In this document: in pieces, positions 24,890 through 33,004 of the stretch
Position numbering within the stretch: the first letter of the stretch is position 1
Layout: the number at the start of each line of letters is the position of its first letter
Source: Streptomyces sp. PH10-H1
GTDB lineage: Bacteria; Actinomycetota; Actinomycetes; Streptomycetales; Streptomycetaceae
Assembly (NCBI RefSeq): GCF_030063355.1
Contig: NZ_JASISZ010000075.1
Span: 1 to 38,031, forward strand
DNA length: 38,031 bases
Direction of reading: 5' to 3'
Notes under the pieces: generated by a model
What the model was told of the DNA's origin: nothing
Database searches by the model: none
Seen by the model: only the letters and a program-made list of their open reading frames with translations
Translations under genes and position numbers: made by a program

Positions 24890-25747
24890 ATGCGCATGCT
24901 TACGCTGCTCACCTCCCTGGCCGCCACCGCCGCCGCCGGCGGCCTGGCCTTCGATGCCTCCACCGCGCAAGCCACACCGAGCATCACCCACTCCACTGCC
25001 GCGGACATAGCCGGCGCACCCAGTATCCAGGGCGGCGCAAACTCCGGCGCCGGAACCCTCGCAGACCCGTCAGTCGCGCCCGGCGGCAACTTCGACCTGT
25101 CGGTGTGGCAGCTCCAGGAGCCAGTTGGTTCCCCCGGCTCGCCGACCACGATCCCGTCCTCCCGGCTCCAGGGGGCGAACGGGTTCCAGGACTCGTACTT
25201 CTACACCGGCACCGACGGCGCGATGACGTTCTGGGCACCGGAGAAGGGCGTCACCACACCGAACTCCAACTACGCCCGCTCCGAACTGCGCGAGATGAAC
25301 CACGACGGCAGCTCCGCGAACTGGTCGCTCAGCGGCACCCACCGGATGAAAGCGACACTGCGCGTCGTGTCGGTGACATCGAACGTCTGCGTGGGACAGA
25401 TCCACCTCGGCACGGGCGGTTCATCCACCAAGCCGCTGCTGGAGCTGTACTACCACTCGAACGGCGACATCGTCCTCGGCACGGAGAACTCGCCCTTCGG
25501 CGGTCAGACACCGCACACGGTCGGCCATGTGTCGGTCGGCACGACGTGGAGCTACACGATCGGCGTCTCGGGCGGCCACACGATCGACCTGACGGTCAAC
25601 GGAAGCACGACGCACTACGCCATCCCGTCGTCCTTCAACGGCTACAAGCAGTACTTCAAGGCCGGCTCATACAACCAGTCCTCCTCCAACAGCACCACGA
25701 AGGGAGCTCGCGTCGGCTTCTACGCGCTCACCGTTTCCCACAGCTGA
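24890..25747 (+). CDS. Secreted alginate lyase, polysaccharide lyase family 7
   Basis: 285 residues from the ATG at 24890 (GGGAAGG upstream). The signal peptide is about residues 1-30 (MRMLTLLTSLAATAAAGGLA). The PL7 jelly roll shows its three signature motifs: RSELRE (from 130), QIH (170-172) and YFKAGSYNQ (from 255). FDLSVWQLQEPVGSPG opens the domain. It should cleave alginate or polymannuronate/guluronate by beta-elimination outside the cell. QIH rather than QVH is often linked to polyguluronate or mixed preference; this is inference. No carbohydrate-binding module is present. Neighbouring lesions do not affect it. Confidence 0.92.
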   Translation: MRMLTLLTSLAATAAAGGLAFDASTAQATPSITHSTAADIAGAPSIQGGANSGAGTLADPSVAPGGNFDLSVWQLQEPVGSPGSPTTIPSSRLQGANGFQDSYFYTGTDGAMTFWAPEKGVTTPNSNYARSELREMNHDGSSANWSLSGTHRMKATLRVVSVTSNVCVGQIHLGTGGSSTKPLLELYYHSNGDIVLGTENSPFGGQTPHTVGHVSVGTTWSYTIGVSGGHTIDLTVNGSTTHYAIPSSFNGYKQYFKAGSYNQSSSNSTTKGARVGFYALTVSHS

Positions 25748-25769
25748 GCGCGCCGCGACACAGCAGCCC

Positions 25770-25799
25770 GGAGGCCCGGCCCCCCAATGCCGGGCCTCC
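25770..25799. terminator. Terminator between PL7 and beta-propeller genes
   Basis: GGAGGCCCGGC (25770-25780) and GCCGGGCCTCC (25789-25799) are exact reverse complements around an 8-nt loop. It lies between convergent genes and can serve both. Confidence 0.75.
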
Positions 25800-25871
25800 C
25801 CATCCTCCTCAGCCTCGTGCGCACCGCATCGTCGTTGACCCCTGCGCCCTGCGCCACGGGCGTGTCACGAG

Positions 25872-27116
25872 TCACCGGAAGACACCGGTATGGCCGAGGG
25901 AGTACCGGCCAGGCTGCGGGTACACGCACAGACCATGCGGTCCGTGGCCGACGGGAATGCGCGCAAGGAGATGTCCGTCGACGGTGTCGATCGCGTAGAC
26001 CTCAGAGTTGTAGCGGCCGGACAGCCACAGCACTTTGCCGTCCGCCGAGACCCCGCCCATGTCCGGGCTGCCCCCATGCGGGATACGCCAGGTGGCGCTC
26101 AGCTTCCCGGTGGCGAAATCCAGGACGGACACGGAGCCTTCGCCTCGGTTGGAGACGTAGAGCCGGCGGGAGTCACGGCTGACGTAGAGGCCGTGGGCGC
26201 CTTTGCCGGTGGTGAGCAGGACCGGGCGGCTGAAGGTGTCGCCGTTGAGGATCCATACGCCGTTCGCCATCATGTCGGCGACATACCAGGTGCGGCCATC
26301 GGGCGCGATCTTGACGTCCTGGGGCATGGCGCCGCGCAGGGGGAGTTTCTGCCGCCCGATCACCTCCATGCGGGCGGTGTCGACCTTGATCAGGTCGCCG
26401 GAGAACTCGCAGGAGACGATGAAGTACCGGCCGTCGGGCGAGAAATCGGCGTGGTTGACGCCTTCGCAGCCCGCTGGGACGGCCTTGACGACGCTCATGG
26501 TGTGGGCGTCGCGGAAGACCAGTTGCCGGTCCGCGGAGGCCATCACCACCGCGTGCCTGCCGTCGGGGGTGAAGTAGAGGTTGTAGGGATCATGGACTGT
26601 GACCGGGCGACCGGCGGCGCTGGTGGCGGGATCGATCGGTGTGAGGCTGTTTCCGAGGTCGTTGTTGACCCACAGGGTCTTCAGATCCCATGAGGGGACG
26701 ACGTGCTGGGGTTGATGTCCCACTTTGAAGGTGCCGATCACCCGGTAGGTCGTGGGGTCGATGACGCTGACGGTGTCCGAAAGGGTGTTGGGCACATAGA
26801 TACGTGAGGGGAAGCCCTTGACCGCGTCGGACAGCGCGTTCGGCCGGTCGGCGGCGTAGAGGTCGTGGGGGTCCAGCGGAGGCGGCATCCCCGGCAGCAG
26901 TTCGGACGGCGCGGGCGGCACGGTGCCCACGGGGGCGCTGGTGCCGGGCGCGGCGGAGGCGCTGCGGCTGACCGTCACGGAGGCCGGGGGCGACCCTGAG
27001 GCGGAACAGGCGGTGGCGGCGAGGGTCGCGCACACGGCCAGTATCAGTGCGGCGTGGCGTTTTGCTCGGGTGGGGGCCCCTTGGCGGCCGGGGGGAACCT
27101 CGGGATGGGTCGGCAT
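25872..27116 (-). CDS. YVTN-type beta-propeller lipoprotein
   Basis: 414 residues. The ATG at 27116 overlaps the upstream stop (TGATG), so translation is coupled to the deacetylase-like gene. A signal peptide ends at a lipobox-like LAATAC followed by a Ser/Pro-rich tether. Repeated blades follow: FPSRIYVPNTLSDTVSVIDP, TLWVNNDLGNSLTPIDPATS, YNLYFTPDGRHAVVMAS, ADFSPDGRYFIVSCEFSGDL, RRLYVSNRGEGSVSVLDF and KVLWLSGRYNSEVYAIDT. This is the YncE/NirF-like seven-bladed fold. HGPHGLCVYPQPGRYSLGHTG near the end is a common family feature. It is presumably extracytoplasmic, a binding or scaffolding partner of the deacetylase-like lipoprotein. No cytochrome motif is seen. Confidence 0.88.
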   Translation of the reverse strand: MPTHPEVPPGRQGAPTRAKRHAALILAVCATLAATACSASGSPPASVTVSRSASAAPGTSAPVGTVPPAPSELLPGMPPPLDPHDLYAADRPNALSDAVKGFPSRIYVPNTLSDTVSVIDPTTYRVIGTFKVGHQPQHVVPSWDLKTLWVNNDLGNSLTPIDPATSAAGRPVTVHDPYNLYFTPDGRHAVVMASADRQLVFRDAHTMSVVKAVPAGCEGVNHADFSPDGRYFIVSCEFSGDLIKVDTARMEVIGRQKLPLRGAMPQDVKIAPDGRTWYVADMMANGVWILNGDTFSRPVLLTTGKGAHGLYVSRDSRRLYVSNRGEGSVSVLDFATGKLSATWRIPHGGSPDMGGVSADGKVLWLSGRYNSEVYAIDTVDGHLLARIPVGHGPHGLCVYPQPGRYSLGHTGVFR

Positions 27117-27898
27117 CAGCGGAGCATCTCCGTTGCGGTGACCGCGCGCAGGCCGCGCTGCTTGAGGCCGGTGAGGATGACGGGCAGCGCGCCCAACGTG
27201 CCCGGGTGGCCCATGTGCAGGCTCACCACTGATCCGCCGTGCACGGCTGCAAGCACGGTGCGTTGTACTGCGGCGGCGCCGGGGTCGGTGTAGTCGAGGG
27301 AGTCCAGGCTGTAGGACAGACAGTGCTGGTATCCCGCCTTGCGGGCCTGCTGCTGTACCAGCGGGGTGGCCAGGCGGGATTGGGAGGGGCGGAACCAGCT
27401 GCCGATGGATCCGGTCAGCTGGTGCAGGCGTTGGGCGCACGCCTGGATCTCTGCGTATGCGGCGGCGGCATTCATCGCCGAGATGTCCACGTGGTGCTGG
27501 GTATGGTTGCCCAGGTCATGACCCGCGTCCACAATGCGGCGGGCCATGGCCGGATAGGTGTCGAGCCAGCTGCCGACCGCGAGCACGGTCAGGTGGGCTC
27601 CGGCGCGTTCCGCCGTGGCCAGGACGGCATCGGCCAGGGCGGGGTCGCCCTGGCCGTGGAAGGTGAGCGCTACCAGCGGGCGCTCGGTGGGACCGTGCAC
27701 GATCTGGTCCGGGAGGGGTGCCGGGGACGCGGAAGAGGTGGGCCCGCGGCGCGGCGTGCTCGGCGCGGCGGAAGGAGAAGCAGGGGACGTCGGGGTTGCG
27801 TGCCCGTTGTCACCGCACGCGCTGAGGAAGGAGCCGGCCGCGCCGACGGCGGCTGCCCGGGACAAGTTCCGCAGGACGCTGCGGCGTTCGATCGGCAT
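27116..27898 (-). CDS. Tat-exported lipoprotein of the polysaccharide deacetylase (NodB) superfamily, atypical active site
   Basis: 260 residues. The N-terminus ERRSVLRNLSRAAAVGAAGS followed by FLSAC combines a twin-arginine motif with a lipobox. The NodB barrel starts at LVALTFHGQGDPALADAVL. Normal enzymes have TFDDGP, with a catalytic Asp and a metal-binding Asp; here the block is TFHGQGDP. The second motif keeps the zinc HxxxH (GNHTQHHVD). The third reads WFRPSQS rather than RPPYG. The last is GGSVVSLHMGH, with the usual H. So the metal triad is incomplete or rebuilt with the His or the later Asp; activity is uncertain and may be a distinct subfamily. It is coupled to the beta-propeller gene. 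Confidence 0.85.
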   Translation of the reverse strand: MPIERRSVLRNLSRAAAVGAAGSFLSACGDNGHATPTSPASPSAAPSTPRRGPTSSASPAPLPDQIVHGPTERPLVALTFHGQGDPALADAVLATAERAGAHLTVLAVGSWLDTYPAMARRIVDAGHDLGNHTQHHVDISAMNAAAAYAEIQACAQRLHQLTGSIGSWFRPSQSRLATPLVQQQARKAGYQHCLSYSLDSLDYTDPGAAAVQRTVLAAVHGGSVVSLHMGHPGTLGALPVILTGLKQRGLRAVTATEMLR

Positions 27899-28342
27899 GT
27901 GGTCACCTTGGGAGGTCGGGGGTTGACCGCTTCGATGGTTACGGGCTGGCTGGTCCGGGGCTTCGAGCCGGCAGTCGTGACCGCGCAGGGTGGTGATCTC
28001 CGGCGGCCGGACGGCGAGGTCCGGTGATGCGGCGCGGCCTGCTGGAGTCTGCGTCGCAGTGAGGCCTGAGGCCATCGTGACGTCCAGGGTCTTGGTGGGG
28101 CCGAACCAGTTGTCCCACACCAGCGCCATGTGGTGTTCGCGTAACACGGCGGATGGGGCGGGGCCAAACGTCCGCGCGTTGTGTCCGCCGGGCACCTCGA
28201 GCGTACAGGCAGCGCCATCCGTGCCACGGGGGCATGTGGAGAGCGAGTGGACCATCACCGGCGGCGCGATGAGAACGCCGATCAGAGCGCAGCCGACCAC
28301 CAGCGACGCCACGCCGCAAGTAGCCGGCTCGACTGCGCGCAT
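27899..28342 (-). CDS. Possible membrane/secreted segment in frame with the deacetylase-like gene
   Basis: The frame of the deacetylase-like gene stays open upstream with no stop, and from an ATG at 28342 it has good codon bias. It encodes MRAVEP, a hydrophobic helix (GVASLVVGCALIGVLIAPPV), a Cys-containing extracellular-looking part, and HHMALVWDNWFGPTKTLDVT. A TTA codon (28142-28144) is in frame. It could be a separate gene whose stop was lost, an N-terminal extension of the lipoprotein, or chance. The strong Tat/lipobox start at 27898 argues against one fused protein. Confidence 0.3.
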
Positions 28343-28990
28343 GGCTGTGCGTATGGCTGTGCGTAGGACTGCCCCATAACGGCCCGTGCCTGGACGGCGG
28401 CGGCTGTGGCTGGCTGTGCGGCGTGCGGTGTGTTTTCCGCACGTCCGGGCCGGGTTGGGGCGCGTTCTGGGCGGAGGTTCGGCGGGCTGAGGGCACAGGC
28501 GGGGGGTTCGGATGAGGCATCGGGGGCAGTCCCGGCTTGGGTCGGACCGTTGTATGGCGGGCGGGGCTGACGGCCGCCGGGCCGTGCAGCCGTGGCGGCG
28601 CGAGGGCGCGGCCAGGAGAAGCCGGCGTGCCGGTCGGGTGCCGGGTGGCCCGCGCGGCTCGTCCCTCACCGCCGGACCCCAGGGTGGGCGACATCGAACA
28701 CGGCCGCGCATGAGAGGCCGCCGGGGCCCTGCCGCACGCTCATCGCCGCGCCTCCCTTTTCCTACGGTGCGCCCGCTGAGGGCCCGGGGATAAGAGCCCG
28801 CCGTTGCTTTCGCTACGGCCACCTTGGGGCATCCGCCAGCATACTTCCTACATCTTGTAGGAGGTCGGGGAAAGGAAACCCGCTGGCCACAATCCTCCGC
28901 CAGGTAGGCGGAGCGGCAAGGGGGCAGCGGTGAAAGCCACTCGCCGGCAACGAGAAGCAATCCGGTGAGTTAAGAGGCGGTGTACCCCGA
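28343..28990. other. Region without a clear gene, with clustered hairpins at its right end
   Basis: Open frames here are Arg/Pro/Gly-rich shadows. From 28846 to 28969 three hairpins follow each other: TCCTAC/GTAGGA around ATCTT (28846-28862), CTCCGCC/GGCGGAG (28895-28913), and CTCGCCGG/CCGGTGAG (28940-28969). They might be an operator plus a structured leader, or a small RNA; no known class was recognised. Confidence 0.4.
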
Positions 28991-29125
28991 GGCGACGGGG
29001 CGCCCCAGGCGCTGGCCGACGCCATCTCGAAGGGATTCACGCTCATGCGCGCCGACACCGTCGGATTCCGGACCGACACCGTGGAGCGGCTGCTCGGACG
29101 CCGGCCACACACGTTCGCGGACTGA
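28991..29125 (+). pseudogene. C-terminal remnant of an NmrA-type NAD(P)-binding protein
   Basis: The frame reads LADAISKGFTLMRADTVGFR, then TDTVERLLGRRPHTFAD and TGA at 29125. TVERLLGRRPxTFAD is the usual ending of NmrA/NAD(P)H-binding oxidoreductases. No Rossmann start or earlier part is found upstream, so only the last 45 codons survive. Confidence 0.55.
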
Positions 29126-29263
29126 TGCGCGCGCAACGCTCACGCGTTCCGACGGCCTGCCACTGTTCACCGCCCCGATGCCACGTCCAATTGCCGCCAG
29201 CCTTCTCCTCGGCGACTCGGGACTATCGACGTGTCCATGAACCCGACAAAGAGATGAGCGAAC

Positions 29264-30007
29264 ATGACCGCGGTACTTGACGGCAAGGTGGCATTCGTGA
29301 CTGGCGGCAGCCGGGGCATCGGTGAGGCGGTGGCGCTCAGGCTGGCCGAGGAGGGGGCCGATGTCGCACTGACCTACCGGGACGGCGCCGAGCGCGCGGC
29401 GGATGTGGTCGATCGGGTCAAGGCGCTGGGCCGCCGGGCCTGGGCTGTCCGGGCTGACAGCTCAGATCCGATAGCGGTGCGTGACGCCGTGGATCAGGCC
29501 GCTGCGGAGTTCGGGCGGCTCGACATTGTGGTCAACAACGTGGGGATCGGCGTGCTCGGCCCCATTGAGGACATGTCGCTGGAGGACATCGACCGCGTGC
29601 TGAACATCAATGTGCGGGCGCCGTTCCTCGTATCCCAGGCGGCGGTCCGGCATATGACCGAGGGTGGGCGGATCATCAACATCGGCAGCTGTATGGCCGA
29701 GCGGGTCGCATTCCCCGGCGGTTCCCTGTACACGACGAGCAAGACCGCATTGACCGGCCTGACCAAGTCACTGGCCCGCGAGCTGGGCCCCAGGGGTATC
29801 AGAGTCAACCTGATCCACCCTGGGCCGACTGAGACAGATATGAACCCCTCCGACGGCCCGGGTGCCGACATGCAGAAGGGCTTCACGGCGCTCGGCCACT
29901 ACGGGCAGCCGTCGGACGTCGCCGCGACCGTGGCCCACCTCGCGGGTGACGCCGGCCGGTACATCACCGGCGCCACCATCGCGGTGGACGGCGGTTTCAC
30001 GGCATGA
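29264..30007 (+). CDS. SDR family NAD(P)-dependent oxidoreductase (classical, FabG-like)
   Basis: 247 residues. All classical SDR motifs are present: cofactor TGGSRGIGEAV (TGxxxGxG), NNVG, the catalytic Ser in IINIGSCMAE, YTTSK (YxxxK), and PGPTETDMNP. It ends ITGATIAVDGGFTA. An Arg or Lys after the GxxxGxG (TGGSRGIG; TYRD) suggests NADP preference. The substrate is unknown; family members reduce 3-oxoacyl chains, sugars or polyketides. The ATG at 29264 has only a weak purine-rich AGAGATGAG upstream. A perfect hairpin follows the stop. Confidence 0.9.
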   Translation: MTAVLDGKVAFVTGGSRGIGEAVALRLAEEGADVALTYRDGAERAADVVDRVKALGRRAWAVRADSSDPIAVRDAVDQAAAEFGRLDIVVNNVGIGVLGPIEDMSLEDIDRVLNINVRAPFLVSQAAVRHMTEGGRIINIGSCMAERVAFPGGSLYTTSKTALTGLTKSLARELGPRGIRVNLIHPGPTETDMNPSDGPGADMQKGFTALGHYGQPSDVAATVAHLAGDAGRYITGATIAVDGGFTA

Positions 30008-30012
30008 GCCCC

Positions 30013-30045
30013 GGGTGGTCGGCGGCAAAGTGCCGCCGACCACCC
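30013..30045 (+). terminator. Terminator after the SDR gene
   Basis: Bases 30013-30027 and 30031-30045 are exact reverse complements (15 bp) with a 3-nt loop. It starts 6 nt after the TGA. Confidence 0.8.
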
Positions 30046-30072
30046 CGCGGAGCCGGCTGGTCTTGGCACAGC

Positions 30073-30462
30073 GGACGGATGACCGCTGCCGTCCAGGGCG
30101 CAGACGTCCTCGATCAGCCCGGCGTGACAGGGGTCGGCGGCTGCGTCGGCACACGTCGCGATGACGTCCTCGGCCCAGTACGGGTGTGCCATCAGCCGGC
30201 CGACTCGGTGTCCGCGGCCGGCGGGCCGCCACGATCCGGGGTCCGCTCCCTTGGAGAAAACGTCGGCGGATACTCCGCCTTGGTACCGGGCGACGGTCTC
30301 GACGGCAGTCACCAGCCCGTACGCGGTCAGGCCGAGCAATCGCTCGTGGCGGCGAATGACGACATACGACACCGGTACGAGACCGTTCTCCCAGCGGGAG
30401 ATCGTGCTGGGGTTGACCGCGCCGGCCTCTCGGCCTCCGCCCGTACGCAGCGCGTACGCGCC
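30073..30462 (-). pseudogene. XRE-family regulator remnant
   Basis: One frame reads NPSTISRWENGLVPVSYVVI followed by RRHERLLGLTAYGLVTAVET, the second half of an XRE helix-turn-helix with the usual following helix. It goes on with RLMAHPYWAEDVIATCADAA, DPCHAGLIEDVCALDGSGHP, the middle of the large helical domain of actinobacterial XRE regulators. The first HTH helix, any start codon and most of the C-terminus are missing, and the two parts are joined more closely than in relatives. A decayed fragment between the SDR terminator and the ArsR gene. Confidence 0.55.
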
Positions 30463-30487
30463 CCGGTCACTGGCCGCCGACCGCGCG

Positions 30488-30862
30488 TTACCGCGCCTGT
30501 CGCTCGGCGCCCCCGGCGGCATAGTGGCCGAGCAGAGCGCTGATCTCGTCGTCGACCACGCGGTAGCGCACGATCCGGCCATCCCTGTCGCCGACGGCGA
30601 CTCCGGCGGCGCGCAGCAGGCGTAGGGCCTGGGACACGGCGGGGTCCTTCATACCGGTGGCGACGGCGAGGTCGGTGACCGCCATGGGGCCCGCCACGTG
30701 GAGGGCGAGAAGCAGGGCGAGCCGTCCGGGGTCGGCGAGCAGGGCGAAGCGGTCGGCCAGGGCGCGGACACGACCGGGCTCGCCGATGGCGGTGATGGCA
30801 TCGCAGACCCGGTGTCCGTCGATGGTGGGATGACCGGCGCGCTCCACGGGGACCAGATGCAT
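30488..30862 (-). CDS. ArsR/SmtB family regulator, probable Ni/Co sensor
   Basis: 124 residues from the ATG at 30862 (AGGA 9 nt upstream); starts at 30871 or 30910 are possible. The N-terminal MHLVPVERAGHPTIDGHRVC arm carries His and Cys residues that could bind metal. The winged helix follows: DRFALLADPGRLALLLALHV, MAVTDLAVATGMKDPAVSQA, LLRAAGVAVGDRDGRIVRYR. The HTH and wing (GDRDGRIVRY) resemble NmtR-type sensors. It is divergent from the NiCoT transporter, with an A/T-rich palindrome in between, so I infer that it represses that transporter, and perhaps itself, when nickel or cobalt is plentiful. Confidence 0.88.
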   Translation of the reverse strand: MHLVPVERAGHPTIDGHRVCDAITAIGEPGRVRALADRFALLADPGRLALLLALHVAGPMAVTDLAVATGMKDPAVSQALRLLRAAGVAVGDRDGRIVRYRVVDDEISALLGHYAAGGAERQAR

Positions 30863-30903
30863 GGGCGACATCCTGGCAGGCCGCCCGCGTGTGACCCAAC
30901 ACC

Positions 30904-30917
30904 TGCACATATATGCA
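30904..30917. promoter_or_regulatory. Candidate ArsR operator between regulator and NiCoT leader
   Basis: TGCACATATATGCA is a near-perfect palindrome, strikingly A/T-rich for this DNA. It sits 42 nt upstream of the ArsR start and just before the cobalamin riboswitch. ArsR/SmtB sensors typically bind such ATAT-centred inverted repeats. Confidence 0.5.
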
Positions 30918-30939
30918 GCCTTGCAGGCATCGCCGTGCG

Positions 30940-31125
30940 AACTCTAGGGTGGTTGGGCCGTGGTGCTCGGGAAGACCGGTGGGAAACCGGAGCGGCCCTC
31001 GCCACTGTGATCGGGGAGCTCTCGTCCTGCTTGCGCCACTGACCGCTGACCGCGGCTGGGAAGGCTGGGACGGGGGCGAGCGCGAGCGAACCCGTCAGCC
31101 AGGAGACCGGCCACGGCATCTCACG
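30940..31125 (+). ncRNA. Cobalamin (B12) riboswitch
   Basis: Conserved pieces in order: GGTGCTCGGGAAGACCGGTG (30962-30981), GGAAACCGG, CTCGCCACTGTGATCGGG (30999-31016), a second GCGCCACTGACC, GCTGGGAAGGC, and the B12 box AGCCAGGAGACCGGCC (31097-31112). The NiCoT ATG follows at 31158. Adenosylcobalamin binding should switch off cobalt import when B12 is sufficient. The SD (GGAG, 31145-31148) is close enough for translational control. Confidence 0.93.
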
Positions 31126-31157
31126 AGGCAATCCACGAGGTGCTGGAGCGTGACCGC

Positions 31158-32255
31158 ATGACCCTGTCCACCGGACCCACCCCTACCGCTTTCCGCTGGC
31201 GGCGCGAGGACACCGTCCGTACAGCCGGACTGCTGGCGGTGATCGCCGCCATCCACGTCGTCGCCTTTGGTATCCTGTTCCTGCTCGTGATTCCTGACCA
31301 TTACGAGGTCGACTCGAAGGCGTTCGGCATCGGGCTGGGCGTCACCGCGTACACCCTCGGCATGCGGCACGCGTTCGACGCCGACCACATAGCCGCCATC
31401 GACAACACCACCCGCAAGCTCATGGCCGACGGCAAACGCCCGGTCTCGGTGGGCTTCTGGTTCGCCCTCGGTCATTCCAGCGTGGTGGTCGTCCTGGCGG
31501 CGCTGGTCGCCGGAGGCGCCCAGCTCGCCGGCACGCTGGTCGACGAGAAGTCCGGCACCCATCAGGCCCTCGGCATGGTCAGCGTCACCGTCTCCGGGAC
31601 GTTCCTCTACGTCATCGCCGCGCTCAATCTGATCGCCCTGATCGGCATTCTGCGGGTGTTCAAGGCGATGCGCGCCGGGCGGTACGACGAGGCGGAGCTT
31701 GAGGCGCACCTGGACGCCCGCGGCTTCATGAACCGCATCCTGGGCCGCTTCACCAAGTCCATCACGCGCCCCGGACAGATGTTCCCTCTCGGTTTCCTCT
31801 TCGGGCTCGGCTTCGACACCGCCACCGAGGTCACCTTGATGGTCATGGCGGGCAGCGGCGCCGCCGCCGGGCTGCCTTGGTACGCGATCCTGTGCCTGCC
31901 GCTGCTCTTCGCCGCCGGGATGAGCCTGTTCGACACGCTCGACGGCACCTTCATGAACTTCGCCTACCAATGGGCGTTCTCCAACCCGGTGCGCAAGGTG
32001 TTCTACAACCTGGCCATCACGGGCCTGTCGATCGCGGTCGCCTTCCTCATCGGCACCATCGAGCTGGTCAGCGTCCTGCACGACAAACTCGACCTCAACG
32101 ACCGGCTCACGGGCTGGATCGCGGGGCTGGACCTGGGCAGCGTCGGCTACATCATCGTCGGACTCTTCGTCGTGGTGTGGGCCGCCGCCCTCGCGTACTG
32201 GCGGATCGCCAAGGTCGAACAGCGCTGGGCGGTCCGCGCCGCACCCGGCGACTGA
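31158..32255 (+). CDS. NiCoT family nickel/cobalt transporter (HoxN/NixA type)
   Basis: 365 residues from the ATG at 31158 (GGAG 9 nt upstream); a GTG at 31140 would add six. Family signatures are present: RHAFDADHIAAIDN (the HX4DH metal motif in helix 2), FALGHSSVVVVLAAL, LGFDTATEVTLM, and LLFAAGMSLFDTLDGTFMNF. About eight membrane helices. It imports Ni2+ and/or Co2+ at low concentration. The B12 riboswitch in the leader says the main purpose is cobalt for cobalamin. It is divergent from an ArsR-type regulator. No terminator is obvious after it. Confidence 0.94.
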   Translation: MTLSTGPTPTAFRWRREDTVRTAGLLAVIAAIHVVAFGILFLLVIPDHYEVDSKAFGIGLGVTAYTLGMRHAFDADHIAAIDNTTRKLMADGKRPVSVGFWFALGHSSVVVVLAALVAGGAQLAGTLVDEKSGTHQALGMVSVTVSGTFLYVIAALNLIALIGILRVFKAMRAGRYDEAELEAHLDARGFMNRILGRFTKSITRPGQMFPLGFLFGLGFDTATEVTLMVMAGSGAAAGLPWYAILCLPLLFAAGMSLFDTLDGTFMNFAYQWAFSNPVRKVFYNLAITGLSIAVAFLIGTIELVSVLHDKLDLNDRLTGWIAGLDLGSVGYIIVGLFVVVWAAALAYWRIAKVEQRWAVRAAPGD

Positions 32256-32320
32256 CGCGCCACCGCGGGAGAGCGGAGGCGAGTACCGGGGTTCACTCTG
32301 GGGCGTGTTGACCCCGCTTC

Positions 32321-32793
32321 TCATTCAGTGCTCTTGAGCGTAGGTTCCCACCCGAACCGGGAGCGCACGCGGCCGGCGGCGATATGTGCGAGGGCCGCAG
32401 TGTGGTAGGGCACCGTGTTCCGGGGGATCTCGTCGAACGCGTACCAGCCGATCCCGCCGCACTTGGCGGGCTCGGCGTTGTACGGCTCCCCCTGCCAGGA
32501 CACGGCGCGGTAGAAGACGCCGAGGCGTGGCTCCTCCCCGGGTGCGCGGTGGTCGATGAAGTGGACGAATTCCAGGTCGTCGCAGTGGACGCGGATGCCG
32601 ATCTCCTCCAGGCCCTCGCGGGCAGTGCCTTCGTCCGTGGGTTCCAGCGGTTCCAGGTGTCCGCTGGGACCTGCCAGAGTCCTGCCGCGTATCCGCCCTG
32701 ACGCAGGCCCAGCAGCACCCTGTCGCCGCTGACGAGGAGGAGGTGGACGTCGCAGATGCGCCCATGGCGCTGTGCGGAGGTTGCTGTGGTCAC
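32321..32793 (-). pseudogene. Nudix hydrolase with a single frame break
   Basis: The first part (GTG at 32793) reads RICDVHLLLVSGDRVLLGLR, GGYAAGLWQVP. The frame then breaks near 32668, where one C seems missing from a C-run (GTCCCAGC where GTCCCCAGC would give VPSGHLEP). The remainder has a complete Nudix box, SGHLEPLEPTDEGTAREGLE followed by EIG, matching G-x5-E-x7-REUxEExGU, and continues to 32321. Restored, it would be about 156 residues, the normal size of nucleotide-diphosphate hydrolases. Everything else is intact, so a sequencing slip or recent mutation is possible. Confidence 0.82.
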
Positions 32794-32833
32794 GGTGATG
32801 AACGTTCCCTCGTGCGTCCGGTGAAGCCATCGA

Positions 32834-33004
32834 TCATGGCCCCGCCAGGCCGCCGCCTGACTCCCTTCCCCCGTTCGTGTCGTCCTTCAACGCTGCCAGG
32901 CCTTTCATCCACACGTGCGCGAGGGCGCGGACAATCTCGTCGTGGGAGAGCCCGGTCCTGCCGGTCTCAAACACCTGAAGTTCTTCGTGGTATGCAGAGT
33001 CCAT
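32834..33004 (-). CDS. Small hypothetical protein divergent from PfpI-like gene
   Basis: 56 residues, starting MDSAYHEELQVFETGRTGLS and DEIVRALAHVWMKGLAALKD, then a Gly-rich end. It has a GAGGA 6 nt before the ATG and normal codon bias. Predicted amphipathic helices; no family recognised. Its start codon (33002-33004, minus) overlaps that of the next gene (33003-33005, plus). Confidence 0.5.
   Translation of the reverse strand: MDSAYHEELQVFETGRTGLSHDEIVRALAHVWMKGLAALKDDTNGGRESGGGLAGP

Noticed and set aside
28861..28990. Possible group II intron end or cobalamin riboswitch (GCGGTGAAAGCC and a CTGCCCCC on the other strand)
   Set aside because: No domain V, no maturase, no B12 box or other conserved blocks nearby.
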